The position numbers and the translations under genes are program-made. The notes under the pieces are model-generated. The model saw only the letters and a list, made by a program, of their open reading frames with translations. It was not told the DNA's origin and did no database searches. Below are positions 12,416 to 23,770 of a DNA stretch of 64,000 nt, in pieces (position 1 is the first letter of the stretch; every line of letters begins with the position of its first letter). This stretch comes from Aplectana chamaeleonis (taxonomy: Eukaryota > Nematoda > Chromadorea > Rhabditida > Cosmocercidae), in the NCBI GenBank assembly GCA_029168955.1, contig JAPDOI010001808.1, positions 1 through 64,000 on the forward strand, in the 5' to 3' direction.

Positions 12416-12705
12416 CAATCAGAAGCAAACGTATGATCTGCACCTTGCACGACGGTTCCTTCTAAACGTCCCATCACATCATTGATTAAAAATTACATTG
12501 ATCCTGGAGCCGAAAGTCACAATGTTGTTCGCCCTGGGACTATATCGACTCGGCGCGCATCTTTTGAGCATGGCCATAACTTTTGCAGAATAATTCTCCG
12601 AAAATACCAAAATACACATTTCGACAGGCGGAAACATCACCAATATAATAACGCTAATCGATTCCCGAGCATAGCAGATAACTCTGAGTACAACTCGGTA
12701 ATTCG

Positions 12706-13577
12706 AAGGCAGCGTTCACGATAATCATTCTCGATGACTTTCCGCAGTGAAATGATAGGATCGAGAAGAATTCTATGCTCTCAGTGACGAAAAAATGGTT
12801 TAAAAAGAGCTAGGAATGGCTAAATAATGGATGCAAACAGGCGTTCTGAGGTCACCGAAACTCCTCATGTCGCCTTTCCGCCCTAGAACCTCGAGGTTGT
12901 GATAAATGGCTACTCAAGTCAAGGAAATACTGATGAGCTCAGCTAAACCGCTTGATTATCACTGTTATAACTTTGACTTTAACTCTTTTACGCGCCCTTG
13001 CAGAAGTGTAGAAACCTAGAAAGGCAAAAAAACATCGAAAACATCAAGGAATTTAAAAAATGACAAGTTTCGAAAGATGAAACGTAAAACAATTAATAGA
13101 TTTCTTGCTCGAAACAATGTAGGCAATTTTTGACAAGTGTTTTACCGCAATTTAACAAGTTGATCGGTATCTGAACAGTATGACGTCATCTTCAAGTGAC
13201 ATTCCATGCCTGGCTCTGAAGGTGAAGAAGCCGATTGAATGAAAGTTCACGGTGCGCGGCTGACGGAATTTAAACTTGAACCTTTCTCTCCTAGTAAATT
13301 TGTTAATATTCCAGGGCAAAATAGTACTAGGTAGCGCTCCGAAGAAGACAACGGACTCATCCGAAAGCAAGATAAGCTTTAGCATCCTTCGTAGCGGCTG
13401 ATTCCTCCACGCTCAAACGCTCAAAAGTCAACTGTAATAAAGTGAGTAAAGGCCCTCTCTTTAGCAACAAAACACGGTTTTTCGCGTTTCTTCAAGCATG
13501 CCTTGCTGTATAGGGCACCAGAATTTCGGTAAACGATTTAGAGATATCAAAAGTGCGAATCTATTGTGAACACTGCT
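12706..13577. mobile_element. Decayed TTAA element, family D
   Basis: The left end AGGCAGCGTTCACGATAATC and right end ATTGTGAACACTGCT, followed by TTAA (13578-13581), match family D at 51062-51541. The element is about 390 bp longer than that copy, so it has probably gained or been joined with other DNA. Confidence 0.5.
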
Positions 13578-14700
13578 TTAAGTTCAGGAAAAGGCTTTTT
13601 TCGTTCAATCGGTGTTCATGGAACATAGACGTGGAGAATCGCTCTATTGGAGGCCCATATATTTCAAGCGGAATTCAACCTAAAATTTTCTGTTCCGTCT
13701 ATCGATCTATACCAGAAAAACTGCGAATAAAAACTTTCTAAGCGAATGGCATCACGTATAGATCCATCCAGCGAAACTGGTTGAACGTAACCCCTGTTTA
13801 GACACCACGTCTCAATGCGTGTGGTTGCGTCGCGGCCACTACCGTTCAATAGCGCCAAGAGACTAAGCTACTGGTCAGTGTTGACCACGACGCAATCGCT
13901 TACACTGAAATTCAAGATGACAGCACAAGAAATTCACGCAAGACTGTGCTATCCATCAAGAACTATTGGCGTTCGTCTCTGTAAAACGTTTGTTCCGTTT
14001 TGATCTATGACTTGCCCACGACTTTCAACTTCTACGAATTCGGTATTTTTTCATAGTTGGGGACGACCTTCGAGACCACAGTTTTGATCAAAAACGTGAA
14101 AAAAACGTGGATGTGATTGTTTAGAGAACCACCGCAGTTCTAAACAAGGAGTTCACAACAAGAATTTAAGAACGTGTTCAGCGCTAAAATTTTGCCAGGA
14201 TTCGACACTGCAACAATGGTAAAATCCCTTACATTGATACGCTGATTGGGTATGCTTTTGTGTCACTAAGAAAACATAATTCTGTCATTATTCAAAGCAC
14301 TTCGATCACGTTGCCTTGTTTTTTAAGTCAAAAATATGCAATTACAAAAATAAGATGTTTCAAAAGACAAGAAGATTTTCGGTTTTTTTTTTGGAATTTT
14401 TCGAATTCAAAACCGGAAATTTTTAATTTTTCGGTTTTTTCGATTTCGAAGTTTTTCGCACATGCCTGGTTTGAACGCGAGAATCTCTTGAAATAAGGAA
14501 CATAGAATTTCAAATTTCCATGGCCTGTCTGAGCCTGTATGGACGCTTTTGCTCCTCGTGCTAGATGATCGACCGGAAAAGCGCCTTCGCAGAGAACAGA
14601 GCAGTTTTCAAGAGGCTACAGCATTATGAAAACGCAGCATTGAGGTCTCAAGCTTTGCCAACTATTGGGTTGATGCATAATTATCCGGTGTTTTTTCAAC
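13578..14700. other. Unassigned region
   Basis: AT-rich sequence with a TTTTTCGAATT/CGGTTTTTTCG-rich patch at 14380-14460 that recalls the arrays at 11025 and 12135. No coding or RNA feature is supported. Confidence 0.3.
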
Positions 14701-14705
14701 AATGA

Positions 14706-14927
14706 TTATTTAACAGAGTCGTTGTTATCGGAAAGCTCGCGGGATAGCCACCCAGCTATTTTTAACACTTTTCCCATCAATTTGATTCTAAAGACCGTGG
14801 ATTGATTGACATTGAAGTCTCCAGCCAGCATTCGTGTTGTCGTGCCCTCGCCATCTTCCACGGCTGCCAGAAGAACCTGATCCTCGAAACCCAATGGCCC
14901 ACCTCTTTCAGACTTATAAAATGGCAA
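14706..14927 (-). pseudogene. Mariner-type transposase N-terminal fragment
   Basis: The minus-strand frame encodes a 73-residue peptide with the paired-like helix-turn-helix region of mariner transposases: residues LAGDFNVNQSTVF fit the second helix-turn-helix, and GKVLKIAGW fits the following linker. No DD34D catalytic region follows, because the frame ends in a stop and the downstream sequence shows no transposase match. It is therefore a truncated relic. It differs from the mariner at 16484-17680, so at least two mariner lineages have been active here. A long hairpin lies just upstream of it on this strand (14978-15130). Confidence 0.65.
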
Positions 14928-14977
14928 TTATGCCATTGTCCATACTTGATGTATATTTTTATACATATGAACTATAC

Positions 14978-15130
14978 ATAACGTTGGCATGGATCTGGAA
15001 GAGACTTTGCGTTCACTCTTGAAGGTTGGCGCGAACTCGGTGCCCTATGCTATAACATAGGTGCACCGAGTTTGCGCCAACCTCCAATGAGGAACGCAAA
15101 GTCTCTTCCGGGTCCACGCCGATGTTACGT
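14978..15130. repeat. About 150-bp near-perfect inverted repeat (long hairpin)
   Basis: Arms of about 65 nt share AAGAGACTTTGCGTTC and AGGTTGGCGC with their inverses, around a palindromic centre CCTATGCTATAACATAGG. Several mismatches between the arms are C to T or G to A, some of which leave G-U pairs in RNA. It could be a MITE or the source of a long hairpin RNA. It lies 50 bp from the mariner relic. Confidence 0.75.
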
Positions 15131-16397
15131 ATTAGTATAACATATTAGCCTCCAAACTGGTATCACCTCACTTAAAAATGGGAAACCACTTTCTACACTA
15201 ACTTTCGCTGTTTGCTCCTTCGCCAAAATGTTCGTTGAGATCGCGAAATGACTGTGCTGCTCTCCATCCTTTCTCGAGGTGGTAGAACATAATATGGCGA
15301 ACATGACTATTGTTTTCGACACGCGTTTTTCTAAAGCAGTTGAGTAGATCATTTTCGCACAGAAATAATAGACGAAGCGCTACTTTTCACTGATTAATAG
15401 AAACGCCGGTTACTTATGCATTAAACTAATATGTATCTCCACTTGGTTCTCAGAGAAAAAAAAACAAATGTGGTTTTCTGCGTGGACGCTGCCTTTGAGC
15501 TATCGAGATTTCCGGTAGCTGAAAATGGACATCTTGTCATATTCTGTTCAACGCATCAACAAACGAAGAATTTTCCGAGCGCAGAAATTTTCATACACTC
15601 ATACTCACGCTGTTTACTCTTTTTCAGAAACAATACAAATTTCACATCGCGGCGTCGTGTTAAATTCCCCCAGTTGGATATGAATCAACCTCTCACTTGT
15701 TATTGTATGTCTACCATCCCAAATGGTCTCTCCGTGCAGCAAAAAACGGGGTAACCCGCTGGTTTCTATGAACTCGACCCACATGCCAAAATTCGACTAG
15801 GTGTTCGAATTTTTGAATGAATTTCGACTGACACACGAATACAATTAAAACGTTTTACAGTAGCCGTATCATCGATCAAACGATTTGTTATATTTATTCA
15901 TTTAAAAACCGGAAGTGTTCCAAATCCGGATTCAATCGGGATTTCTAAAAACTCAAAAGTTTGCATTTTAGGATAGAGGCTATGCACACGATAAACCAAT
16001 TGCCCGTTTTTCCGCGGAAAGGTAGGCCTTGGGTCCTTCCATAAAGAGTGACGACGAAAGTACGTTCATTAATTACGCGCTCCCCGGCTAATTGATGATC
16101 ACGTTAGCGGAAAATAAACTGTCCTGATCGGGAAGAAATTTCTCTTCGCATTTGTGGACAACAGTGTTGCAGCGCGCATCATGAAGATGATGGTGTAGGG
16201 ACCACGTATAATCGTGCTGGCGCCGCGTGGTCCCGGCACGATTTGCTCAACACTGCTTGCTGCAGCATGGGTTCGCCCAACTGTGGACCGGAATTTCGTT
16301 TCGATAATGACAATAACTCTAAGGTCCGTCCCCTAATGTGCACTAGTTTTTTCAGAGGGAATAGGGGTGGGTGGTGTAAGGGCAAAAGGTTATCGGA
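15131..16397. other. Unassigned region
   Basis: It contains one lone TTAA-family end (GGACGCTGCCTTTGA, about 15485) and, at about 16196-16245, a hairpin with the stem GGGACCACG/CGTGGTCCC enclosing AATCGTGCTGG. That AATCGTGCTGG motif recurs at about 40005 and 40470. No gene is supported. Confidence 0.35.
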
Positions 16398-16539
16398 CCG
16401 TTCGATAAGAGAGGGCGTTGCTACCGGCCCAGAACATGATGTCCCAACAACATGCAAACTTCTCGTTTCAGGTTGGGTACATACCAGGTGTTTCAATAAG
16501 TTTTGCCGTTCGATAAGAGAGGGCGTTGCTACCGGCCCA
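16398..16539. repeat. Identical 34-bp direct repeats across the mariner left end
   Basis: Positions 16398-16431 and 16506-16539 are identical over 34 bp, starting CCGTTCGATAAGAGAGGG. The second copy overlaps the left terminal repeat of the mariner (16484); the first lies outside it. Confidence 0.85.
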
Positions 16540-17680
16540 ATTTTTTTTTGATTTGTTTGTGCACTCTTCCTATGAACGTATGTGAAGTTTCATTTCAATC
16601 TTTCAATTCATACTTTGTTTACACGCCATTCAGTGTCGCCGTGTCCCAGCAATGGAAAAAATTGAATATCGTGCAGTGATAAAATTCTTAATTTTGGAAG
16701 GTGTACACCAAAAGAAATCCATGAACGAATGTTAACGTGGTCGTACAAGCCTTGAAGACGATCCACTTGAAGAACGTCCAAAAAAGCATCAACACCAGAA
16801 ATCATGGCCAAAATACAGGAAATGGTTGTGGAAGATCGTCGATTGACTGAGAGAATTTTAGTAGAGGCTTTACACATCTCATTAGGCAGTGTGAGCCATA
16901 TTTTGAGTGAAATTTTGTGCTTTAGGAAGCTGTGTGCACAATGGGTGCCGCATTCGCTGACAATGGAACAAAAACACATTCGAATGCGACTTTCTCAGCA
17001 ACATTTGGAGCGTTTTAAAAAGAATAAAAATGATTTTGTGCGTCGATGAGACTTGGGGCTATCACCATGATCCTTAATCAAAACAACCGGCTAAAGAGTG
17101 GTGTGAACCTGGTTGATTGGCTTCGAAACGAGTTCGTGTCTGGAAATCGGCTAAGAAGGTTATGGCATGAGTTTTTTGTAATGCGAAAGGATTTTTGTTT
17201 ATGGATTACTAGCAAACTGGTAACACAATTAATCTCGAATATTATTGCAACCTTTTGGATCAGTCGAAGGGAAAAAAATCGTGAAAAAAACGACCCGGTT
17301 TGTAGAAGAAAAATCCTTTTTCATCAGTAAAATTCACCGTGTCACAAGAGCATTCTGACAATGGCTAAAATCCATGAATTAAAGTTCGAATTGTTGAAGC
17401 ATCCACCGCATTCACCAGATTTGGCCCTCAGCTATTTCCGTTTGTTTCCAGAACTTAAAAAAATTACGCGTGACAAGCGTTTTTCAGCAACTGAAGAGGT
17501 CATAATGGCTGTTGAAGCGTATTTTGCAGACCTTCCGGGTACTCACTTCAGCGATGGGATCCACAGATCGTTGGAGCAAGTGTAATAAAGTTCAGGGAGA
17601 TTATACTGAGTAGTAAAGTGTATTTTGAACCATAAAATTGTGTTTTCTTATCGAACGACAAAACTTATTGAACAACCTTG
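16484..17680 (+). mobile_element. Mariner transposon, inactive
   Basis: It is 1197 bp long, flanked by TA on both sides (16482-16483 and 17681-17682). The terminal inverted repeats share TTCAATAAGTTTTG and CGTTCGATAAGA. The length is normal for a mariner (about 1.3 kb). It carries one decayed transposase gene. Confidence 0.9.
16804..17585 (+). pseudogene. Mariner transposase, frameshifted
   Basis: In mariners this protein is a DD34D transposase that binds the terminal repeats and cuts and pastes the element at TA sites. The first frame (16804-17049) has the helix-turn-helix region (residues RRLTERILVEALHISLGSVS). The first catalytic aspartate region VDETWGYHH follows at about 17042 after a frame change. 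Middle pieces such as LLDQSKGKK are recognisable in another frame. The third part (17361-17585) has HSPDLALSYFRLFP, which contains the last catalytic aspartate, and the C-terminal EEVIMAVEAYF. At least two frameshifts separate these parts, so no active enzyme is expected. Confidence 0.85.
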
Positions 17681-17766
17681 TATAGACAGGTGAGCCCAGA
17701 CAAAGTTTGATAATGGCTTACCACTCTATAGGGAAAAAGATGTCTCATCTCATGAGTCTTCATTAA

Positions 17767-18735
17767 AGGCAGCAGACACGCTCAAAACGTTGTTGAGATA
17801 ACTACGTTTCTGAAGTCGCATGGCTCCTAGTAGACTGCTCACGCCGTTGGAAGCGTCAAAAACGAGTCCAAACTACTAAATTTGATTTGATTTGATGTGA
17901 TTTATTACACGGTAGCACCGTGTCAAAGACAAAAACAAAAAAAAAGAAATACCCAACGGCAATCAAGAGACTAAAGGTAACAAAATTAGTCGAACAGCAA
18001 TAATAAAGCAAATGGATCAACTGACTATTAGGCATACACCGGCATCATGAAGAAAGGAGATCTCACAAACATAACTCCTGGGACAACAGATAACACTCAA
18101 GTGTCTTTTTGAATTCACTGAGTTTCCCCACTACCAAACCTGACCGAAGTAGTTTATTGAATTCAGACCCCGCCCTATTAACAAAGAAGTGCTGTCGTAC
18201 ATTCCGCTGGCCCCAATGAGGCCCAATTTCACCGGTGCTCCCCTAGTGGTTGATGGTCTAAGGTTGAACAGCCGGCTAGCCTTGATAACAGCACTCCCAT
18301 GAATGATCTTATACATCATTATCATATCAGATCTTCTTCTCCTGTGCAATGCAAATTCAGCAATGCAAATCGATAAATTTCTGCAACCCCGCCCCTGAGC
18401 TTCTGCAACCCCGCCCCAACATACAAACTCGTCCAGATTGATAGCACTAATACGGTCCCTTTGGCTGGTTTTCGATGCTTCCAACGAGGTGAACGTCCCA
18501 GTACAGACTATAAGAGTATATCGGTCTCTCTATCTCAACCGTTTTGTTGCTAATATTCGCTGTTTCAACCGCGCGCCGTAGAACTCGTCCACTTTTACCT
18601 GATAACAAAATATCCGTTATTCCTCTACTTGCACACAGTTTTCGTTAGTTTTTTCGTCAGTTCCAAATGCAACCAGCTCCAAACCTTTGATTTATGTCAT
18701 AAAATCGATACCATTTTTAAGCGTGTCTGCTACCT
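17767..18735. mobile_element. TTAA element, family C, carrying a LINE fragment
   Basis: The ends are AGGCAGCAGACACGCTC and AGCGTGTCTGCTACCT, with TTAA at 17763-17766 and 18736-18739. Related copies at 38188-38633 and 52817-53093 share TTGAGATAACTACGT near one end. Compared with the 38188 copy, about 480 bp (17881-18357) are inserted, and that piece is the LINE tail. Confidence 0.8.
17881..18357 (-). mobile_element. 5'-truncated CR1/L2-like LINE, 3' end
   Basis: On the minus strand the translation has the C-terminal pattern of jockey-superfamily LINE reverse transcriptases: RRRRSDMIMMYKIIHG, then STTRGAPVKL, then after one frameshift VRQHFFVNRAG and LSEFKKTLE. The 3' end is a short TTTGA-type repeat (TCAAATCAAATCAAA on the minus strand), which fits target-primed reverse transcription. 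It is inserted in a family C TTAA element at ACTACTAAA. Only about 480 bp remain. Confidence 0.65.
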
Positions 18736-18767
18736 TTAAGTGTAGGCGTAAAAGTGATGAGAATTAA

Positions 18768-19251
18768 AGGCAGTGTTCACGATGATTTTCGTCCCCGAGT
18801 TTTTCACATAAAACAATGCGTTGGCCTCCAAGTGCTACCAAAATTACGAAGAAACGGCGAGAAACGCACTAATTCGTCTTGTTTCAGTGACATTCTTCTA
18901 TAATATGTACTAGTTGTCCGGTTGGATGAACATGTTTATGGTGGTTGTCACCGGTGGAAAATTGGGTCAATCGAAAATAGAAAAATATTTTATGCAAAGC
19001 AGGATTAGTTAGGGCCCTAAGGAAAGAACGGAGCAATAGAGAGTAGAGAATTGCAAAGGACGGGTCCACAAAAGATTTCGTTGTCACAACAAACACTTCC
19101 AGTGATACTTAAGAGGCGGGGTGATACTTAAGGATTTCGGGTACTTCTGGTGCGTTTTTCTCAATTTCTACGTCATTTTAGTTCTAACCGGGGGCCACCT
19201 AATCACTATAGCGAATAATCTCAAAATTGAAGATTATCGTGAACACTGCCT
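18768..19251. mobile_element. TTAA element, family B, intact ends
   Basis: The left end AGGCAGTGTTCACGATGA follows TTAA (18764-18767), and the right end ATTATCGTGAACACTGCCT precedes TTAA (19252-19255). It is 484 bp. Its uninterrupted GATACTTAAGAGGCGG at about 19107 is the empty site for the nested insertion seen in the copy at 34282. Confidence 0.85.
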
Positions 19252-19255
19252 TTAA

Positions 19256-20108
19256 TAAAAAACCGCAGGGAACACTGTGTTGTTGATTGTTTTTGATGAT
19301 AAAAATTAACAGATTTCATACTGTCTAATCACCAAAGATGCTGAAAATGTGTGAACATTACACTCACGTATCCATGCAAAAGTGGAAACATAACATCAAT
19401 AGAGTAACAAATCAAAGGTGTTGCTATTGAGTGGTTGCTGTATCGATCTCTCGATGTTATGTTACGTTTTGAATTTTCTTGAATTTCAAAATAACCTCAA
19501 TTTCCCAGTTACGACTTCCGTAGTTTCGGATAGTTCAGAGTTTCGATTTTTTGATTTTTTTCGGTCCCCTGCTGCCTGGCGCTTGCAATGGAATCTTCTC
19601 TTTCTGCTCATTGTCACAAGCGAGTTTTGGAAGGATCAGACCGAGAATTACTTCTGGCGATCATCCTGGGTGCGAGACAGCGTCTAACTGCCTTTGATTA
19701 TGTGGTAATCGTATCCTCAAACCCTTCTCACACCCCAAAAAAGGCATTATGGATAATTGTCGCTTGGTGCCAAAACAGGCGGTGACGACTCACTCAATCG
19801 ACAGCATTCTTCAATCTATCAACCTCCCCATCGAGTACCCCTCTACTATTCATTGGTTCGCCCAATACTCTTTATTTCCTAGTTTTATTTTCAAGGCAAT
19901 CTATTGAATTTTGTATGTTCGTCTGTCCACAGATCAGAGGCGTGCTAATAAAGCTATAATGGTACTTGTATCCTGTAACCGACTGGTAATCCACCAAACC
20001 TAATATCTGAAAAAACCTAATAACCTAATATAATAATTGAATAATTGAAAACCTAATATTAGAAAACGTGTTTATGGGCTTTCATCTTTTCGGCTCTTTT
20101 GAGTGACG
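19256..20108. other. Region upstream of the gene island
   Basis: A 65-codon plus frame at 19588-19785 is followed by an AATAAA at 19947, which would suit the end of a transcript. I recognise no domain and have no splice or homology support. Confidence 0.25.
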
Positions 20109-21256
20109 ATGAGAGATACAAACAGTGCCTACGTTGCGACCCTCACAGTTTTACTCCTGGCGGTGCCGGTCGGTGGAGTATTTCGCGCTTGCACTACCAG
20201 TGCTGGAGGACAGCTTGAAACTTTAGATCACTACTCTCACTCTGAGTTGTTGAGTAGTGGTTTACACGGCGGGCAAGGGTTATCGTAAACTATCCAGGTA
20301 GAACTGCTACAGATTCCATCGACGTTACAGTCGTGGCAATGAACACGAGAGTAATGCAAGTGCAGGTCCATAGTATTCAAATCACTCTAAGGCTATGTAT
20401 TCGCCCTTGTAAGAGATCAACCAGGAAGAACTCTGAAAACAGTTGTGCAGAGACTTTTCGACTCTGTAAGAGTAGATCCTGAATTACTCTCAGAGGAGGA
20501 CAATGGACAAGGGCTATGGTCTGCAATTAGAGAGCTGATGGGTTCAAAATTCAACTCATCCCTGTTGGCCAAGTACGGTAAAATGGCGGCTGAGTCTCTA
20601 GATGCAACTGTCTTGGCTATGAATAGCCATGTGATGCAATTGCAGGTAAAACAATTATATTCAATTAATCTTAAAATGACCAAACACTACAGTCAAACAG
20701 TAACTCGCATTTCAGGTGTGTTACCCATCCACGTCTCAGAGTGATGTCACCCATCTGCTACGCGTCTTACCGCTTGGGCAGTTCTCGGATGACAATTCCA
20801 CATTCTGGATGCATGAAATCGATGGGTATTACGCAATGGACAAGAATTCAATCACGGATGTTGCCGATCTGCGAGCGATAGAGGAACCAGGCAGCTGTCG
20901 TGATTTATCTCATGCCGGACGCTGAGGATGTGATACCTGTGAATCAGCAGGTTTTCGCGGTAGAGATACCAGAAGGGCGTTCGCTTATTGTCGGTTCACA
21001 GAGGATTCATTCACCGATGGCTTCAGGAACTCTCATCCTAGACGTGAATGTGATAGCTAGGGCAAGGTATATTTCAACATTTTTACTACAATTTGCTAAT
21101 CGGTTTAGTAATCAAACTTTACAGGACGCTTCATCAACGATGCCACCAGAATTCACTCCATTCCGTCATCGAAAATACTTCCAAAGTAGAGTGAAGGCTC
21201 CGTACTTCACGGAGTATCTTCTCGGATTGAGAATTTCAGGACCGCTTTTTTGCTGA
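20109..21256 (+). pseudogene. Frameshifted member of an unrecognised multi-exon family
   Basis: I do not recognise this protein. The probable start at 20109 gives a hydrophobic N terminus (VATLTVLLLAVPVGG), which could be a signal peptide. The same frame is about 60% identical over 51 residues in the paralogue at 33485. Exons with good splice sites follow: 20392-20645, 20716-21066 and 21109-21256 (introns of 70 and 42 nt), ending LRISGPLFC. A one-base frameshift at about 20893 breaks the third part, and the first intron is too short to be real, so a deletion is likely near 20281-20391. An element of the type ID-VTVVAMN occurs at about 20320 and again as LDATVLAMN at about 20608, so the protein has an internal repeat. 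Similarity to 35290-35560 includes a shared DNGQ. Confidence 0.5.
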
Positions 21257-21289
21257 TTTATAGTAACTCAAAACTAATCATTCATTAAG

Positions 21290-22650
21290 GTACAGTAACA
21301 AATAGCCTATTCAAAACATGTGAAGCGACAGAGGCAATGGGCGATGACAATGATCCAGAAAACTTGAGAAATATTAGAAGAGTTGAACAGAAGAACGAGA
21401 CGAAGAGACTAGGGCAAAGGGCTAGAGAATTCTTCGACTTGAAGAAAGCCAGTGGGGACTTCATCTCAGCTGACGAACTCAATGATAGCCAGGAGTCAAT
21501 TAGGAAATTGAGTTTATTAACAACAACGTGAACACACTGAGAAGGTATGTAAGCACTAGTTCATCTATTGTAATTAATTTACATGCGTTTTCTTCCCCTC
21601 TTCACCCTATGAGTACTGTGTGCTATGTGGGAAACATCAAAAAATCCAATTATATCCTCACATGGACAAGAATCATCCCGCACTCATCAGAGAAAGTGAA
21701 GACTACAAAGTGCGTAAGGTAATTTACGCTCACAGCGTTGTCCAGCAATAACCAATTCTGTTTCCGATGTGTATACAAGTGAGCAGATTAATAACGGACG
21801 CCTTAAAGGTGCGAGATTGGACTGCACTAAAATTATAGCACCGCAGAGTACGAGGGAATGGGCTATATTCGACGGGATTCTGCAACAGCTCAGAGTTTAT
21901 GGCGTGCCTATTTTCAACGTAAGTATACATATAAACATCTCAAAACATTAGAAGCACCTAATTGCTTCAATACAGCCTCCTGTTAAAAGCAGTGAGAATC
22001 CCGAAACTCTTAGCGAACAGACAATCACAAAAATTTTAGCGGGCGTTGAGAATTCTATTTGAAGAAACAGATGCGATCATGTCATGAACTTGCCAATAGA
22101 CCAACCGAGTACAAGCCTAGCTAATCCAGAGGTAAACACTGAATATCGGATATACTTTTTAAAACTAGTCAGATGACCTCAGAATATCAGGAAATCGTTG
22201 ATCAACATAATGTATCTCTCGAGTGCTGTCCTACCTCGAAAAATCGTTATTTACCGCCCCACCTCGTATACAAAGGCCTCCGTGACTCAATGTATCACGG
22301 TAAATTTCAAAATTAACGTCGAGGTTACGTTAACCACCTCAAAACCCGCTTCAATTATTTTGGCCTTACAGGGAAATCAGATGTTCACAAGTGCTTTCTG
22401 AACGAAGCAGATTACGAGTTAATGTTTGCACACTGATATGACGACGATCAAAGACAGTACTATGTTCAGAATCATGCTCCTCGCTCGGAAATAAGTACAG
22501 AGACATCATCATCCTCACCTTGATGTATATAATATCACATATTCCATTTAGAATGGGAAATCAAAGCAGATCAAGAACTGAAGCTATGGAGGAAAGTGAG
22601 GTGGATCGACCACAAAATTTTGGAAGAATACCGAGACACCCTCGAAAGCT
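21290..22650 (+). pseudogene. Decayed multi-exon gene with a C2H2-like finger
   Basis: The first part (ATG at 21337) is charged and helical (RNIRRVEQKNETKRLGQRAR). After a frame change, 21520-21545 and an exon from 21613 join across the donor AAG/GTATGTAAG to give HTEKYCVLCGK...HMDKNH, a C2H2-like zinc finger. Further exon-like frames are 21737-21919 (ending VYGVPIFN) and 21976-22061, then 22330-22500, which is interrupted by one TGA at 22434, and a last exon from about 22557 ending EEYRDTLES. I cannot name the family. Frameshifts and the internal stop indicate decay. It lies on the same strand between the two neighbouring genes. Confidence 0.45.
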
Positions 22651-22905
22651 AAGTGGTACGTGGGAATTCAATATACTTCGATGAGAAGAATATTAATTTG
22701 AGCAAAAGTTTTAAAGAGCCCAGAATAAAACAAAATAAACAAAGAAGATGTAGTTTAATGCACTAAAATGGACATGGTGGGTTTGAAATCAATCCAGTTC
22801 AATGCAAAGAATATTTATAAAGGCAAAAGTAGTAAAGAACACTGAAGTAAACAAAAATAACATTAAAAATTCAGTTAAATATTGCAGCAGGATCCATCTA
22901 GTCAG

Positions 22906-23046
22906 GGAGGTGAATTCATTTCTCGTATAACGACTCCTCGCCGTTATTTGATCTTTTCCTCAATCATAGAGTTTGAATCTCTGCCACTCTCAGAGTCTTC
23001 TGACTCATCTTTCGTTCTCAGGAATTCAAACTCGATGAATCAATGA
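22906..23046 (+). pseudogene. C-terminal exon, first tandem copy
   Basis: After the acceptor GTCAG the frame reads through ITTPRRYLIFSSIIEFES to a serine-rich end and stops at 23044-23046. The second copy (23326-23516) keeps the same frame and stop with only conservative changes. Its upstream part differs from the second copy, so one of them was joined to new sequence. The function is unknown. The opposite strand is also open here, so the coding strand is inferred from exon extension and from neighbouring genes. Confidence 0.35.
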
Positions 23047-23250
23047 TGCTATTTGTGCGAGGCGAGCTTCTTTCTTTATCTGCGCGAACCATCACCCTTC
23101 TCCGCCTTCTTCGCCTGTAAACATTGAAGCCCGCACTCGTCCATTCATCGTCAGATTGTGCGGCAGCACATGCCAGCATTTGCTCATTTCTCATTTACCT
23201 ATCTGTCTGCTCTAGATACATATGTTGTAAATATGAAAGTACTCTAATGA

Positions 23251-23272
23251 AGTTTAATTACCCAAGTTTGAG
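23251..23272 (+). other. SL1-like sequence, upstream tandem copy
   Basis: It matches SL1 at 21 of 22 positions (first base A for G) and is followed by GT. No ATG follows in the next 100 bp in a useful frame, and no Sm site is visible. Confidence 0.8.
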
Positions 23273-23325
23273 GTGTGTTCGTTCGGTGGGTCGACTATCG
23301 AGACGTTGGCAGTGAGTTACCGCAG

Positions 23326-23516
23326 GGCAGTTTGATAAGGACTTAGGCGAGCAGCAAATCTACATCAAAGGACCAGCGCCATACGTCTACGATATTATAA
23401 CGACTCCTCGCCGTTATTTGATCTTTTCCTCAATCATAGAGTTTGAATCTCTGCCATTCTCAGAGTCTTCTGACTCATCTTTCGTTCTCAGGAATTCGAA
23501 CTCGATAAATCAATGA
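23326..23516 (+). CDS. C-terminal exon of an unrecognised protein, second copy
   Basis: This partial coding exon begins after the acceptor CGCAG. It reads QFDKDLGEQQIYIKGPAPYV, continues through the segment shared with the first copy, and stops at 23514-23516. I do not recognise the family. The upstream exons were not found, because the preceding 50 bp lead back to an SL1-like sequence without a usable start. It lies 280 bp before the intact gene at 23796 on the same strand. Confidence 0.35.
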
Positions 23517-23748
23517 TGCCCTTTGTGCGAGGCGAGCTTCTTTCTTTATCTGCGCGAACCATCACCCTTTTCCGCCTTTTTCGTCTGTAAACATTGAAGC
23601 CCGCACTCGTCCCTTCATCGTCAGATTGTGCGGCAGCACATGCCAGCATTTGCTCATTTATTGAATGTTTAATCTCATATACATATTCTCACTTACCTAT
23701 CTGTCTGTTCTAGATACATATGTTGTAAGTATGAAAGTACTCTAATGA

Positions 23749-23770
23749 AGTTTAATTACCCAAGTTTGAG
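23749..23770 (+). promoter_or_regulatory. Genome-encoded SL1 sequence upstream of a gene
   Basis: It matches SL1 at 21 of 22 positions (A for G at position 1) and is followed by GT. It lies 25 bp before the ATG of the five-exon gene at 23796. SL1 is normally added to mRNA by trans-splicing and is not encoded next to the gene. This could be a relic of cDNA-mediated conversion or a captured SL RNA gene head. Confidence 0.8.

Noticed and set aside
16179..16496. 105-codon minus-strand frame before the mariner
   Set aside because: It crosses the element boundary and the 34-bp repeat, and has no recognisable content.
23018..23193. Minus-strand frame with an arginine run (YRRRRRRR) in both tandem copies
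   Set aside because: The plus strand gives an exon that extends into the spacer and fits the strand of all neighbouring genes. The minus frame has no supporting splice sites. It remains possible but weaker.
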